A stretch of 39,017 nt of DNA from Fidelibacterota bacterium. GTDB lineage: Bacteria > Fidelibacterota > Marinisomatia > Marinisomatales > UBA1611. The stretch's first letter is position 1; each line of letters begins with the position of its first letter. Positions 38,901 to 39,017 of this stretch are shown here, piece after piece. Location of the stretch: contig JABHGY010000012.1 of the NCBI GenBank assembly GCA_018671775.1, forward strand, positions 1 to 39,017, read 5' to 3'. Below the pieces are notes generated by a model. The model was not told where the DNA came from and ran no database searches. It saw nothing but the letters and a program-made list of their open reading frames with translations. The position numbers and the translations under genes were made by a program.

Positions 38901-39017
38901 AGAGAACTCATGGACGATCCATTTATCTTAGGAAAAGATTGTCCAAATCTTTCAGGTGAAGTAATAGGATTATCAAGAAACAGAATAGAAATAGAGACAG
39001 GATGTCGTTCAAGCAAT
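35961..39017 (+). CDS. Secreted trypsin-like serine protease with right-handed beta-helix and Fn3-like region (truncated by window end)
   Basis: Open frame of 1019 codons from ATG 35961 to the last base, absent from the ORF track because no stop is reached. Signal peptide MRNTIFICLAILLPWQPAFMQ. Triad candidates H187 (LISAGHC), D241 (IDWLVF), S333 (GANSGSP). Beta-helix repeats NNSFRNSFGIRVYS...NNDFNNCSIGVMADG...NNTIVGNP...NNIIINCERGI, then NSPCIDAGDPDSPLDPDGTQADMGAYYYD. Confidence 0.85.
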   Translation, partial: MRNTIFICLAILLPWQPAFMQEAETHYHFKDQNITSPLFNGDPSSMEDYSVVYSVEIGESEAPFLRLYFGNLNLGNESYVKITSLYDNVVQEHNSETLTSWRNTSIFFNGDELLVELFVHKYDTNIQMVLEKLLVGDRLSDQSAQLSRTICGEDDRVSSDDNAVARMVPVGCTAWIAHNGLLISAGHCHYFSGNFSEEIIQFNVPSSLGDGTIQHPGVDDQYIIGDYEHHNYVYGEPPGIDWLVFNVFDNPTTGLQPLNAQDAYFELERTDIFDDNEVIRITGYGVDGPSPDYGSNDSPRDEGSQTQQTESGDFYSLSGTRLNYVVDTQGANSGSPIIRENSGKAVGVHTDGGCTSTGGYNSGTSLLNENFWDAIGVEVTATLTNRNFETDELLEDTLALKELETGTEIIVNSLDDEEIPISIEHSYTARTFNYEIDELHHHNWNTNKSYLIKWENINIPGGVNNFPVTAFFQNKFQISVTSDYPVETHLHDPWYLENPEADPSDWIQPDAFRPLSDQIDENGNLQVFLNQGQINNPNSTAPIYRIKAPAIGEIGQNDIFIFSHWAPHEGIDYGNGINTPSYDLETDVVFKDANAEVTPVYSSVSELPNYTLTIEQGTTLSIQSGTSIQFASGFKIIVEGELDFQATAEAPITLEGVADERWAGIEVMPSSYWNPSHIILKDAEIAIKMDNVEPASIFSCQFENCGTGLELSRSIFTVSNNSFRNSFGIRVYSPHGITIADINNNDFNNCSIGVMADGTATIRVSRNVFSQDSYGMASIITSINSYSTNRIINNTIVGNPNQTMGIALYSPDVEVKNNIIINCERGITSTFLPTNCEENPFVLPGGFNDIWGNELNYCNIYPTETDVSVDPLLDSNRHLTENSPCIDAGDPDSPLDPDGTQADMGAYYYDAPPQAPENLSSAFLSEPACQNCHNVSSAVELSWDELPITDLSYYTIYRAENEGNCIQCHEGNNHEPLGERRELMDDPFILGKDCPNLSGEVIGLSRNRIEIETGCRSSN

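Overview
AT-rich 39 kb bacterial chromosomal window. The overall gene style (tight overlapping operons, secreted Fn3/beta-helix proteins) is compatible with a Marinimicrobia/FCB-type genome, but that taxonomic guess is weak. Left to right: an integron-type tyrosine recombinase (intI-like); a REP-associated tyrosine transposase (RAYT) embedded in a cluster of REP-like palindromes and a 5 x 28 bp tandem array; rnr, a CoA-binding protein and proline dehydrogenase on the minus strand; an 11-subunit complex I operon nuoABCDHIJKLMN without nuoEFG; directly behind it a complete Na+-NQR operon nqrABCDEF-apbE, plus a small unlisted minus-strand nqrM; an Na+/H+ antiporter-like gene in a very compact run with a PduO-type cobalamin adenosyltransferase, DHH phosphoesterase, ispH, pdxS, pdxT and dxs; a B12-dependent acyl-CoA mutase large subunit whose active site reads as isobutyryl-CoA-mutase-like rather than methylmalonyl-CoA mutase; a short Ccm cluster with a CxxxY-type CcmE; and two secreted/surface proteins, the last a trypsin-like protease/beta-helix/Fn3 protein that runs off the right edge and is missing from the ORF track. 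The best candidates for something new are (1) the REP family with a conserved NGGA tetraloop and (K)CCAC flank but different, self-complementary stems, (2) the terminator-like hairpin inside the apbE signal-peptide coding region, (3) the IcmA-like mutase signature, and (4) the CxxxY CcmE cluster next to a protease with two CxxCH motifs.
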